Counted from the stretch's first letter, positions 53,836 to 64,000 are shown. The stretch: 64,000 bases of DNA from Fragilaria crotonensis (GCA_022925895.1 JAKSYS010000012.1:215549-279548), one strand, 5' to 3'. Translations and numbers: made by a program. The notes: a model not told the origin generated them from the letters alone.

Positions 53836-55057
53836 AGCATATATGCCTTGCGCTAGTACAAGTACTAGAGCGTAGAGCGTAGTTCGTACTGCAAGGATAT
53901 ACCAGACCTTGTACTTGGCAAGTATGCCATATCATAGTGTACATACAGTATGCATAGTAATAGTATGATACATATGTACTATGTATGTCATACCCTTGAC
54001 CAGCACAATCTACGGTAGCACTACGTCTTGTACCGTAACCGTGTGATGAATACAGTACCTGGTATGCATACAACATACAAGTACCTGGAGGTTCCGGAAT
54101 TCCTTCTTCATCGTGTATCGTACGCCGTATGTACAGGGCTGGTAGAATGAGTCAGTGCATATTGAAAATGTCTCAACCACGAAATTCTGTAATTCACGAT
54201 CAGATCTCATGTCAAAACGTGACGCACCTCAGAGACTTTTAGTTATTAAGTATAAATCGAGAATGACTTTCAACCATGTGTCCTACCAAAGTCACCTACA
54301 CCTTCCTACAAACGAGCTTGTTCTATAATATGGTGATTTCATTTTGTCCTAGTTGGCAGACCATCGTTCGGACAAATTATTTTCGTACAAGAGTTACAGA
54401 TAGGAATCTCTCGTTAAGTAGAGTTGAGAAAGTATGAGAAAGTATAAGAAAATATGAGAAACTCCTTCTTCTCAAGTCCGATTGAGAAAGTTTGAGATTA
54501 TTTAAGAAAATTTAAGAAGGCTGATTTTATTACCAGGTTCACGTAGATTATTTAAGTTTTTTTAAGCAACTCAAATTTTCTTAAAGTTTCTTAAGAAAGT
54601 TTGAGAAAACTTAAGAAAATATGAGAAACTGCTAGAAAACATATGTATCTTGACGATTCCTAATTATGAGATTCCGTTTGAATGCGTCGGAGTATCTCAA
54701 GTAATTCCATAGACTACATCAATCAAACGTGGAAGAATTCATTCATCGGACTGTCATAGCAGTCGTCTTACCTGTGCATTTTTCCGAGCCTTCTTTCATT
54801 TTTCGTATGCGAATTTGTCGTAGGTATTCCATGCTTTTAGAGAATTTAGATAGGTCTATCCATATTCAATCAACCAAATTTAGTATGTAGTATGTATTTC
54901 AAATAAGGAATTCCTTTTAAAAATCACTAAACTCGTTTTAACTGTTTTCATTCCAGTCGACATTAAGCGTCGAAAAGAAGATATTCCGGAACCTCCTGGT
55001 ACGACGACCGAATTAGGCAAGTCCAGATCTTTTCAATCGCAACCGACTGCTGCCACG
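53836..55057. other. Intergenic with AAG/GAGAAA-rich low-complexity block
   Basis: From about 54424 to 54632 the sequence is built of variants of GAGAAAGTATGAGAAA and TTAAGAAAATTTAAGAA, with inverted CTTAAG-type words in the middle. From about 54950 a frame opens after TTTCATTCCAG and runs in phase into the next gene, which may therefore have an additional 5' exon. Confidence 0.45.
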
Positions 55058-55909
55058 ATGATTGTCGGAGTTGCGCTCAAAGCTGCAGCTACCGGCATTG
55101 CAGCGACACTAGCAGCATGCTCTGCCACCAACATGTATCAGACGCACACATTGCTACAGCTGCGCACTCAAACGTTTTCCTGTCCTGCAGCTACACCTAC
55201 GTCGCCTGAAACGCCGATAGCAACAGACCTCGAAAACAACAACAATGATGCGGATTATCAACTGCGCTCAGCGGAACAGACTGTGGATCAACTGACGAGT
55301 GGTGGAGTTTCGTCCAGGAGACGAGAACTGTTGCAGCTCTTTCTTGGGAGCCAGGCACCGTCGATCGACGATATTCAAGGAGAATGGACTGGAATCTTGC
55401 TGGACAATAACTCCTGGGTTATGGTGAGTGCTGTTGTGATGCGTGTGTGGTGGCAAGTCACTCTGTTGACGTTTGATTGTCTCACATCTCGGTCCCTTCT
55501 TCTCTTCCAAGACGACTGTGACAGCTGTCATTACGCACAAGCTATTTGGACGAGGACGTCAGTGGAGGGGGAAATTGATTCGTGACAACTGGACTGGCAT
55601 CAATCGATTCTCGGGGGACCAAGGTTCAATCGAAATGGCGCATGAGTTTCAATTTCAAATTGGACCGTCGAAATTAGATGGTTCTCCATCCCTTAAGCAT
55701 GATTATGCCCTTTCATCAATTCATATTGTCACCATGGAGCAGTATGAAGGATGAATTGCGTGGGTCAAATGCACCTCTGGAAAAGTCATGATCGGTATTG
55801 GGTATTTTGTTGGTCCGGCGGTGTGCTGAATTCGTCTCCTTCTTGCTCTACAAATTATCCTGAGCACCGAGATGACATGGCAGTCGAGGGTGCTCCACTT
55901 TTCGAATGA
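55058..55909 (+). CDS. Two-exon gene of unknown function, one frame break
   Basis: Exon 1 is 55058-55423; an 88-bp intron (GTGAGT...TCCAAG) follows; exon 2 begins at 55512. The product has an Ala-rich hydrophobic N-terminus (MIVGVALKAAATGIAATLAA), then a linker and a globular domain: DDIQGEWTGILLDNNSWVM|TTVTAVITHKLFG across the junction, WRGKLIRDNWTGINRF, HEFQFQIGPSKLDG. At about 55750 one base seems missing, after which the protein-like reading continues to a stop at 55909 (MNCVGQMHLWKSHDRYW, FCWSGGVLNSSPSC). The alternative is a stop at 55754. The order of strands and the terminal Trp-rich part suggest a lipocalin or GXWXG-like barrel, but this is only a guess. The frame is open upstream of the ATG to about 54950. 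Confidence 0.5.
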
Positions 55910-56853
55910 TAGTGAGGTATTTGGATGGAGCATTCGCCTGGGTTTCAAACTCCGTTCGGCGTCTAAGTTTCCACTAGCGTGGAAGAGCCAGCCCTTCGCC
56001 TCTACAACTCCGTTCCACGATCATAACTCTCTCGAACTCACCGACGATATCACGAAGGCTAACTCATTTCCAATAATGTTGCCACCACAGTGCTTCCTTC
56101 GTTCTCTGTCCAGCTGCCTCTTGTTCGTAATCTGCTCGGTTTTCTTCCTCGAAGAGTACGTTCAAGTAAGAATCTTTAATCAGAAGAACCCCAACATAAA
56201 TCTCGAACCACGTCATCATCTAGTGCCAAAGAGAAGAAGGCCGTAGAATGAATTCTGCAATTCCAAAGTATCGCTCCATCGCATTGAGACACTGACTTCA
56301 TCAAACCGCTGCTGTTTAATGGTTTCCCTGGTATATAACTTAGAGCGAAACATCAACACTAAACAAATTGAAAGCTACTGCTTTTTATAATCCGTACTAC
56401 GTACAGTATTAGCAACATTTGGTGTTTTACTGGTCTAACAATACCATACTGACACGCGACCGTCGGGCCCGTGCAAGCAGAAGTCGGACAACGAGTCCCC
56501 TATTCCACGAAGACTGTTGTGAACTGTGGACCTCCCCCCCCATTGTGAGCATTCCGTCCGCAGTCTTCAGACCTCAGAAACTATTCTCCTCCATCAATAG
56601 GATATATCCCTGAGCTTTGAGTACTTCGAAGCTTCGAAGCTTCCAAGTACTGGTACTAGTACTGTCGTTAACGTAGATCTTTCTGAAGTTCGAAGTTCTG
56701 AGTTCCCACTGTAAAAGTGTAGCACATGGGGAACATTCCTGAGAAAAATTGCACAAAATCCAACTGTGAATTGCGACAACTCGACGAACAATATTGGAAT
56801 ACGAAAAGGTCGAATTTTTGTGATACACTGTGTGTTGTCTTTTTAGGACCACG
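55910..56853. other. Intergenic, no gene recognised
   Basis: One 124-aa ORF at 55872-56246 has no domain or leader support. The last part (56800-56853) is pyrimidine-rich with CTTTTTAG just before the TauE start, so a further upstream exon is possible. Confidence 0.35.
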
Positions 56854-57875
56854 ATGATCGCTTGTCGCAATCAGCAGCCGCGAGTCATTTCACGAAGAGT
56901 CCGTTCACTCAACCGAATCACAACAACGCCCCATTGGTCCAACCCCAAGCGACAACACGCATCGAAACCACCTTCGAACCAAACGACCAAACAACAATCA
57001 CCCCCAACAGCAGCAACACCAGTGGCCGAAACTGCCGGAGATGTACCTTACCAACTTCCCAAAGCCTTTTGCGTCGGTGCATTTGCTGGTATCCTTGGAT
57101 CCCTCGCTGGCATGGGTGGAGGATTCGTCATGATCCCGCTCATGACATCATCTCTGCTGAAACTTACTCAACATCAGGCGCACGGGACGTCCTTGTTCGC
57201 AGTTGCCGCTACTGGTGTGGCCGGAGCCTTGGGCTACAGTGGACAGGTGGATGTCGAGGCTGCCGTCGCAATTAGTGTGTCCGGAATGATTATGGCACGA
57301 GCAGGAGCGGGCATGACGGCAACCATGTCCGAACGATCGTTGAAACGTGCACTGGGTGTCTTTATGCTCCTCATCGCCCCACTGGTACCCGCCAAGGCGT
57401 ACTTTATGCAAGTACAAGATGAGACAAAAAAGAAAAATATCATGAGAATATCGAACAGTAATAATGAATTGTTGGGAAAGGGATTTCTCCAACGGATAGG
57501 TCCTCCTGCAGTGATTGGTCTCGGTTCTGGGTTTCTGGCTGGTCTCTTTGGTGTCGGCGGCGGTGCAATTGTGGTTCCGGCCTTGACCCTGTACGGATAT
57601 GACACACTACCAAGCTCTGGGTACGAGCTTATGCGCTATGGCACTACCCGCCATGGTTGGAACGAGTACACATTTCAGTAAAGGGAATGTTGCCATAACG
57701 ATAGCACCGACCCTGGCGCTGGGTTCTTTTGTCGGTGCCTACCTTGGGGTAACCTGGGACTCCAAACAGATGAGACCACACTGCGTTGGGGTTTTCCAGT
57801 CTCATGTTGTTCCTAGGATTGAACCCTCCTAGTGAAAGCCTAGTGCTGTCATCAGTACTGCAGTATTCACAGTAG
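56854..57875 (+). CDS. TauE/SafE-type anion exporter, with frame breaks
   Basis: The ATG at 56854 opens a protein with a basic, Gln/Pro-rich leader (RRVRSLNRITTTPHWSN) that may target an organelle. The body has the TauE/SafE (sulfite exporter-like) repeats: FAGILGSLAGMGGGFVMIPL in the first half, HQAHGTSLFAVAATGVAGAL, then in the second half GSGFLAGLFGVGGGAIVVPA. The two GxxxGxGGGxxxxP motifs mark the internal repeat of the family. Near 57600 the similarity changes frame (MTHYQALGTSLCAMALPAMV, KGNVAITIAPTLALGSFVGA), again near 57750 and 57793 (LRWGFSSLMLFLGL spans these), ending at 57875. Family members move sulfur-containing organic anions or sulfite across membranes. Family call strong; integrity uncertain. 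Confidence 0.78.
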
Positions 57876-58216
57876 ACGGTAATTGTACATAGCAAACACT
57901 CGGATTGCAATTATAGTACGCCTTGTCAATATCTGCCGCAATCTTTTCAATGGACCAAGTTGATTGCTTCAATCATTTGGTTTATGGGATGCATTATTAT
58001 TCTCTTGTGTCATAATTCATAGCTTGAATCAAGAACAACCAATTCTGCGTGCCCTTCCTCAGTCCATTCATACTTCCGTTTCCTTCAGATGCACATTTTC
58101 GTGCTCTCGACAATGATTAGTATGGCTAGGCACGCGTGTGATGAATGAATAGTTAAGTCTTTTGAAGTCCCCAGCACCAGTGTGGACGGCTGTGCATTTT
58201 CATTTTCATAATATAC
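57876..58216. other. Intergenic, nothing recognised
   Basis: Downstream flank of the TauE-type gene; no ORF or repeat assigned. Confidence 0.35.
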
Positions 58217-58712
58217 TAGTAGTGGGTTCCTCACAACTGGATCGGAGCATACTACTGGAGTACAGGATAAGAGGACCTACAGTACTCCAAACTGGTCATA
58301 CTCGGTAGCATCAGACCTACTGGAGTACTACAATAACATACATTTTTTGTTCTACAGTATGCAGTAACCTGGTACCAACGTAAGCTACTACATGACGTAC
58401 AGTACACAGTACCTGGTACCCCCAGAGTTGTGCTCATTCCCAGTACTGGAGTTCATCGCAGGGTATGTTTAACAGTAGCATTTGTGAAGCAACCTGGTTA
58501 CAGCAAATTCAATGAGTATTCCATCCAGTAACTTTGAATAGCTACAGTATCGTACTTCAGTAACCTAACACTGTCGTTTCTTCATAAATTACCATCGATC
58601 AATGTACTGTAGACCTGTAGTACGTGTAATCGTGTAATCCACGTACATGTAACAGTACGACAGTACCCCAGAGTGGTCATACTCCGTAACAAACACACAC
58701 ACACACACAAAC
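58217..58712 (-). mobile_element. Element G, diverged copy 6
   Basis: Starts near CTAGTAGTGGGTTCCTCAC and runs through the same order of segments as copy 1 (AGTAGCATTTGTGAAGCAAC, AATGAGTATTCCATCCAGTA, CCAGAGTGGTCATACTCCGT) to an (AC)n tract. Many substitutions mark it as older than the 7-kb and 32-kb copies. The downstream part to 59316 holds no recognised gene. Confidence 0.65.
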
Positions 58713-59577
58713 CAAATTAAAAAAGGAGTACTCCGAGTATGTCATAGGATATGATATGGTAAATGATACTCCTATAACCTATAACCTATAACCCATACTC
58801 TGCTACCGGTAGACCTACAGGTAGCGGTAGTCAATATCGAAAAGGTGTTACAGTAATCTCGAAACAAGCCAGTAAATTGTGTTACCGTAGTGCTCGTAGA
58901 GTATAACTTTGAAAAGCAAAAGCGCTTCATCGTAAAAGTGGCAACAAAAGCCGTGCTTTGATAACTTCCCGAGCAAATATACTTGTATAGTGGATATCAC
59001 AAATCGGGATATCCCCATTGTGGTTATAGCCCAAGGACCTCCAAGGACTGCACTGCACCCTCCACCGTCCAGTTGTGTGCATATGTACTCCGAGTTCTAT
59101 GTACTAATAGTAGCTACCGGTAGTAATATGATAGTACGTTGGACGTTGGACGTTGACCTGGTAAATGGAAGGCCCGGCATACTACAATGTCATGAGGTGA
59201 TGCACCTCTGCTTGGCATTAAATATAAGTACGGGTAGAAGCATGGAGCAAAAGCAAGAAATCTGTGTTTTATGATTGAGAGAATTACCGAACCTTGGTGC
59301 TGGTATGCATGTTTTAGGCGGTGTGTATACAGCAAAAAAATACAAACTTGATCCAAGTTTCCAAGTTTCCAACGGAATCTTAGAAACGAATTAGATTGTT
59401 AAATTTCGCCCTGGTGCAGTGGTATGTATACAGCAAATTGAAACTTTGAATCAAGTAGGAAACTCCCAAGTTTTCGTTTGAAGAAGACGAACGTGAGTAG
59501 CACTCCAGACGGATCTTTTCGTCCATAGATTTGTCATGCGTACTTGCCCACTGCAATGTTATTAACTTATTGTCACA

Positions 59578-61185
59578 ATGATAACATGGCTGCCACCAAC
59601 AGCTACGCAGATGTCCCATGATGAGGGCTTAGAGAACTCCTTCAGGGTTTGTAGCGTCATTGCAAATATTGCAGCTGTCCTTGTTGATCGTCATGCGAGG
59701 AAAGTTCAACGTCGTCGTATTCGAACGCGTAAGAGAACAAGGTCTTGTCGCACTAGACATTTTCGAGTACGCAAGAGGAGGACCGTAGAGGACATCTATA
59801 ATGAACTTGGGCCCATGTATTTCAGAAGGGCATATCGAATGCATTACAGTACCTTCAAGGCTCTTGCGGACGAGCTTCGTCCCTATATAATTCTTGCATG
59901 TGATCTTAAAGGAGGACCAAAACGATTCATTCCAAATGGTCCAATCTCTTCAGACGTCCGGCTTGCTTGTGCAATTAGATGGTTTTCTGGTGGATCAGCA
60001 TACGATCTTATGACAACGTATGGTATCGGTCATTCAGATACAATCAAAAGTTACTGGTATGTTGTAGACGCTATCAATTCCCACCCGAACTTTAAGATTG
60101 AATACCCAAATGACCACGAGGATCAAAGACAAATTGCGCGTGGTTTTCAAAATGTGTCAAAGGCAGGCTTCAAGTGTTGTGCTGGGGCAATTGATGGCAT
60201 CCTCATATGGATACATAAACCCTCCAAGAAAGACTGCATGGACGTTGGTTGTAATGATGGTAAGTTCATGTGCACTCGAAAAAGTAAGTTTGGACTAAAT
60301 TGTCAGGCAGTCTGTGACGTTCGGGGTAGGATCCTTGACATTTCCATCATGTATCCTGGATCTACTTCCGATTGTCTTGCTTTTGAGGGCATGTCACTCT
60401 TTCATCGATTAGAGAATGGGCTTCTAGCTCCTGGTCTATGCATTTTCGGGGACAATGCATACTTGAATACGCCTTACTTGGCAACTCCATACCCGGCTGT
60501 GTCCGGTGGGACAAAGGATGACTACAACTTTTATCATTCGCAGCTGCGAATCCGGATAGAATGTGCCTTCGGAATTTTGACACATCGATGGTCAATACTT
60601 AGGAGCGCAATCCCTGTGAACATCAGAATTACGAAGACTGTTGCATTGGTAATGGCTCTAGCCAAGCTACACAACTACTGTATCGATGCGAATGACAATG
60701 ACATTTCCCCAAATACTGCGAGGGACGAATGGACATCTGAAATCAATGGTGCTGTCCCCTTGGTTCCAGTTGAAGGTTATGATGAGGGCTTAGAGTTGCG
60801 ACTCAACGATGTCATTCCCGAACAATTACTACATGGCGGTGAGCACTTCGACGACATCGGTCGTGCAGGTCGTCGACGTAGACAGCGCCATTACGAATTG
60901 GTGAACAATACACCACTTCCGAGAGAGCAACTGCATTCATACATTGCAGCAATTGTGTCACACGACCCAGTCCACAACGTCCGTGAGCAAGACAACCTAC
61001 TAGTAAACATACTAGTACTAGATATTACTTGTTACTACCCTCTTGATAGGAACGACAACACGTATTCTACCAGCTACTACTTATCATTGTTGTCATCCAA
61101 TTGTCGAATCTCTTCCTCCATTTTTGAAAGTTCAGAGTGTAGAATTGCAGCATGCGGCGACTGCGGTCATCATCAACACAGCTGA
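59578..61185 (+). CDS. PIF/Harbinger transposase (DDE_Tnp_4 / HARBI1 type)
   Basis: A 535-aa uninterrupted ORF from ATG at 59578. It has a basic N-terminus (RKVQRRRIRTRKRTRSCRTR), a helix-turn-helix-like region (YDLMTTYGIGHSDTIKSYW) and the nuclease core. The catalytic triad is Asp206 in CAGAIDGILIW, Asp292 in IFGDNAYLNTPY and Glu328 in RIRIECAFGILTHRW. Other family motifs are SKFGLNCQAVCDVRGRILD and GSTSDCLAF. Length and layout match the Harbinger family plus a C-terminal extension of about 130 residues. With intact triad and intact inverted repeats this copy could be active; transposition also needs the partner DNA-binding protein encoded on the opposite strand. Confidence 0.93.
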   Translation: MITWLPPTATQMSHDEGLENSFRVCSVIANIAAVLVDRHARKVQRRRIRTRKRTRSCRTRHFRVRKRRTVEDIYNELGPMYFRRAYRMHYSTFKALADELRPYIILACDLKGGPKRFIPNGPISSDVRLACAIRWFSGGSAYDLMTTYGIGHSDTIKSYWYVVDAINSHPNFKIEYPNDHEDQRQIARGFQNVSKAGFKCCAGAIDGILIWIHKPSKKDCMDVGCNDGKFMCTRKSKFGLNCQAVCDVRGRILDISIMYPGSTSDCLAFEGMSLFHRLENGLLAPGLCIFGDNAYLNTPYLATPYPAVSGGTKDDYNFYHSQLRIRIECAFGILTHRWSILRSAIPVNIRITKTVALVMALAKLHNYCIDANDNDISPNTARDEWTSEINGAVPLVPVEGYDEGLELRLNDVIPEQLLHGGEHFDDIGRAGRRRRQRHYELVNNTPLPREQLHSYIAAIVSHDPVHNVREQDNLLVNILVLDITCYYPLDRNDNTYSTSYYLSLLSSNCRISSSIFESSECRIAACGDCGHHQHS

Positions 61186-61197
61186 ATTCAGCAATTT

Positions 61198-63276
61198 TCA
61201 TTCGATACATGCGAGTCTCATCAACCAAAAAGGAGCGACGATCAAAACGTCGTTTCCGAGTGTTCTCACGCTCCTGATGTTACGATCGAGCGCACGATCT
61301 GAAAGCAAACGTCGCTGAGAATCTACAAGGTCTTGAAGAGACTGCACCAATGGATTTTCAGCTGAAGTAGTATTTGTCATCTCGTCGTCATCTGTTTCTT
61401 CGTCAGCGTTTTGACTGCGACCGCCACGACTGCCACTGCGACTGCTTCCACCACTGCTTGTGATATTGCTCCTGGATGATGTCGTCCCACCTCTCCTTGA
61501 CACAAGAGCAACTGACGACGCGTCGCTTGCGTTCGCATGGTTACTAAGTCGTTGCAGGCACGATGACAACAACTGTTGACTCTCAGCCACTTCCCAGTAG
61601 TAGAGGATGTACGAAGGCATTCCTCTCAGGAAGGCAGCACGGTTGTCGAGGGCTCTTGCTGGTCTCTGCCTCAGACTTACAAATGCTTGTGCCATCGAGG
61701 AGGTTTCATTGTTATCATCCTCTTCATCTCCTCCATCCTGCTGCCCTCGGTCCAACCCACCATAATCGTCAAGCACCTGCTCATCGCCTTCTCCATCCTG
61801 CTCTCGGTCCATACCGCCATCGCCTTGGCCGCTTGCTTCCCAATTCCTTATAATCGTCAATAGCTTGCATCTCATGGAAGTGAAGATATCTGCATTTTGA
61901 CGGCCGTCGCTGCAGAAAGACCAACAACGGCAGCATGGGAGCAATCGATTTCCGAGACGAAGTCCGAATGGCATCGTGATGGAGGTGCTTTTGATTGAAA
62001 TCAGAGCTATTCCAAAGCTCGGCAATAAGTTCATAACAAGTCTTTGGTCTGCGACGCAAAGACAAAGAGAACAGACGAGACAGAACCCACGAGAGATCAA
62101 GAACAAGACAAGACGAGAACGAAACGCAAACGAAACGAGATCAAGGAGACGAGAACGAGATGGGAACGAGACGAGAACGAGACAAGAACAAGAATGAGAA
62201 CGAGGAGATGAGAAGAATAAATTGGGTAGGAGACAAGAACAAGAGCGAGGAGACGGGAACAACGAGACAGGAACGAAAACGTGGAGACGAGAACAAATGA
62301 GAGTGAGAACGAGGAGACGAAACGAGACAAGACAAGAACGAAAATGAGAACAAAGCGAGAACGAAGCGAGATCGAAACGAGAACAAGTAATTGAGACGCG
62401 ACGAGATGAAACGAGATGAAACGAGACGAAACGAGACGAGATGAGACGAGATGAGACGAGATGAGCGACAAGATGACAAGACCAAGGCAGGAGAGCAAGA
62501 ACCACCAGAGAGAGCACGAAAGAAAGTTAGTTTTCTTTTGTTTGCTTGCACATGCATCATTTCATTTGACACGACCGCAGCACACTCACCTATTATCTGA
62601 ATTACGGCCATCTAATTGTGTTCGCGAGAGGCAATTTCTCGAGAGAGAAACAACGATTTGACATCGTCACGTGTCAGAGTCATGATGACTCGCAAGTAGG
62701 GAACGCAACCACGCCAATTACCACCTCTCATTACTGCACCTGAAATTCCCTCCATAGTTAAAAATTGTTGTCGCTCCTGTTGCATCCTGCGGCTAATTTC
62801 TTGTAACCTCAGCACTTCAAATGTAAGGAATTGTACATCCATGGAATCAGATACAGGATGTTCTTCAAGCCACTCAATAATTTGATTTCGTGTCCAGTTG
62901 CTGGGTCGCGGAACCGACCTCATATTCGAAGCAGTCGCTCGTCGTTTGACTTCTTTCACAAGGTCAGAGTTCTTGGGCGGGCGGAGTGCGTTCTTTGAAA
63001 GGGTCGACCACGGTTCCTGTTCAAGGGAAAAAAGAGGTTCACTGTCATGCTCGAGACCAATTGACAACACGTACAAAATTGTCTTGTCATTACCGGAATC
63101 AACGTAGAGTTTTTGCATTCACTACTGCTATGAGTCGACACGAATTCTGGCTGCGTTGACATTCCTCCTCCTGTTGCTGCCTCAACGCCATCAGCAGTAC
63201 TGCCAACAGCACAAATGCCGCTATCATCAGGTGGCTGCTGATGAGGAGCACCGGGTGGTGTGGTGTTATTGCTCAT
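61198..63276 (-). CDS. Harbinger accessory (SANT/Myb-type) protein, two exons, frame breaks
   Basis: Starts MSNNTTPPGAPHQQPPDD at 63276. Exon a runs to 62590, exon b from 62048 to the stop at 61198, with a 541-bp intron (GTGAGT...CGCAG) filled by a pyrimidine-rich tract. The reading includes LYVDSGNDKTILYVLSIG, NWTRNQIIEWLEEHPVSDSM, RVIMTLTRDDVKSLFLS, then CYELIAELWNSSDFN, CHSDFVSEIDCSHAAVVGL and RCKLLTIIRNWEASGQGDGG, and an acidic/Ser-rich C-terminus. These pieces lie in different frames; single missing bases at about 63112, 62628, 61990 and 61895 connect them. Harbinger elements need such a DNA-binding partner to bring the transposase to its ends. The SANT/Myb class is assigned from element context and helix pattern, not from an alignment. 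Confidence 0.65.
62060..62470. repeat. Purine-rich GAGACGAGAACGAGA low-complexity tract
   Basis: About 400 bp of variants of GAGACGAGAACGAGA and GATGAGACGAGATGAGAC. On the minus strand it is a continuous polypyrimidine-rich tract lying inside the intron of the Harbinger accessory gene. It gives rise to several long, meaningless Ser/Leu/Arg-rich ORFs. Confidence 0.9.
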
Positions 63277-63556
63277 CGTCAAAATGGGGACGACGAGGAC
63301 AACAATGAATGCACTCGACACTATTGAGTGAAGCACGAAGAATATCCATGCGCGAATAGAGCGCATGCGAAACTTGATAACCAAACTTGGCTAAAAAATG
63401 TGGGCAACTTGGACATCCTAGTGGATCAAAGTTGAGTCTTACTAACTCGGAAATCCAAGTTAAGTCACGAATTAGGGAATCTATTTTGTTTTTGGAGGTG
63501 AGATTCCGTTGGAAACTTGATCCAAGTTCGGAAAATTTTGCTGTATACACACCACC

Positions 63557-64000
63557 TTACTGTCCGCTTATTCGAAAGACGCCAGAATAGATGTCCTGTC
63601 GAGCACAGGTCAAAACAAGTGTACGTGGTAATCGACGTATACTTCATACTTCATACTACCGCACGGCAGAAAAGACATCTGGAAACTCCCATACAACGTG
63701 ATGTAAATTTTACACAAATTAAATCTCGATCGGCTCGAAAAGGGACATAGCCCGGCTCCCCTATGAACATGTAACATGTGTGTGAAGGTGAACATGTCCA
63801 CATGTCCACATACAATTCGCGAGCTCTATGCAGTTTTCTACGTGACTCGCGCCTAGAGTCATGGACCAGCCGCCTATGACTTCATTGGACGTTTTGGAAG
63901 ACACAACAGTTTTTCAGGATAGAATACTCCGAGTATTCTACTCCGTATTCTAGTATGCCAGTGCCAGTTACAAAGTAAACTGTCATACTATACAAATGTC
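63557..64000. other. Right flank of Harbinger, solitary MITE end
   Basis: No gene. At about 63722-63760 the sequence CTCGATCGGCTCGAAAAGGG then ACATAGCCCGGCTCCCC matches the terminus of the element at 52738-53393, as a single end. A short GTAC/ACTCCGAGTA patch lies near 63925-63950. Confidence 0.4.

Larger units (their letters stand above)
59317..63556 (+). mobile_element. Complete PIF/Harbinger DNA transposon
   Basis: The left end is GGCGGTGTGTATACAGCAAA and the right end, in reverse complement, GGTGGTGTGTATACAGCAAA. Similarity continues imperfectly for about 60 bp (AACTTGATCCAAGTTTCC, CCAACGGAATCT). A TTA target duplication flanks it (59314-59316, 63557-63559), the standard Harbinger target. 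It contains the DDE transposase (+) and the SANT/Myb-type partner ORF (-), arranged tail to tail. Length 4240 bp. Confidence 0.92.

Noticed and set aside
61860-62611. Ser/Leu/Arg-rich minus-strand ORFs over the purine tract, and the 439-aa reading from 62517
   Set aside because: The low-complexity tract lacks stops on that strand; it is best explained as an intron of the Harbinger accessory gene.
1-64000. tRNA genes
   Set aside because: Several GGTTCGA-type words were inspected (12752, 46155, minus strand near 56215), but none has a matching acceptor stem or T-arm partner.

Overview
This window looks like nuclear DNA of a diatom, probably pennate. Genes are intron-poor with short GT-AG introns of about 65-185 bp. 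Several N-termini carry the diatom plastid bipartite presequence with an ASAFAP-type cleavage motif (clearest at 2750-1770 and 46297-46954). The gene set (TspO-like protein, threonine deaminase, pantothenate synthetase, thylakoid-lumen-type proteins) and the transposon set (Copia, PIF/Harbinger, Crypton-like recombinase, hAT-type MITEs) also fit a stramenopile alga. No prokaryotic operon, CRISPR array, rRNA or tRNA was seen.

Layout. 1-24 kb is the gene-rich part: TspO/MBR-like plastid protein (-), beta-propeller type I membrane protein (-), CREG-like secreted protein (+), a tandem pair of secreted Cys-rich paralogues that share an intron position (+,+), a lumen-type protein (-), an unknown targeted protein (-), a putative type II Golgi glycosyltransferase (+), an NTF2-like lumen protein (+), a tiny membrane protein (-), then omega-amidase, threonine deaminase and pantothenate synthetase, all on the minus strand. 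24-46 kb is repeat country: two paralogous blocks (24.1-25.8 and 31.5-32.9 kb) flank a Crypton-type tyrosine recombinase gene (26.1-28.1 kb), followed by a SPOUT/TrmY-like ORF, a Copia element (34.0-38.6 kb), an LRR pseudogene and decayed transposon sequence. 46-58 kb is genic again: a 128-aa plastid protein whose first exon is only the ATG, a coiled-coil ORF, a VPS72/YL1 homologue, an unknown plastid-type protein, nested MITEs, an unknown two-exon gene and a TauE/SafE-type exporter. 59.3-63.6 kb is a complete PIF/Harbinger transposon with inverted repeats, a TTA target duplication, a DDE transposase and the SANT/Myb-type partner ORF.

A recurring oddity is that conserved genes across the right three quarters of the window (glycosyltransferase, Copia integrase, VPS72, the gene at 55 kb, TauE, Harbinger ORF2) are interrupted by small frame changes, nearly all of the minus-one type and often beside short homopolymers. 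This is what residual long-read assembly deletions would produce, so these genes are annotated as probable intact loci with frame breaks rather than as confirmed pseudogenes. Intergenic DNA is packed with GTAC-centred palindromic words. No single undescribed multi-gene system could be demonstrated. The strongest candidates for novelty are the secreted Cys-rich pair, the recombinase locus between paralogous repeats, and the MITE with doubled termini.
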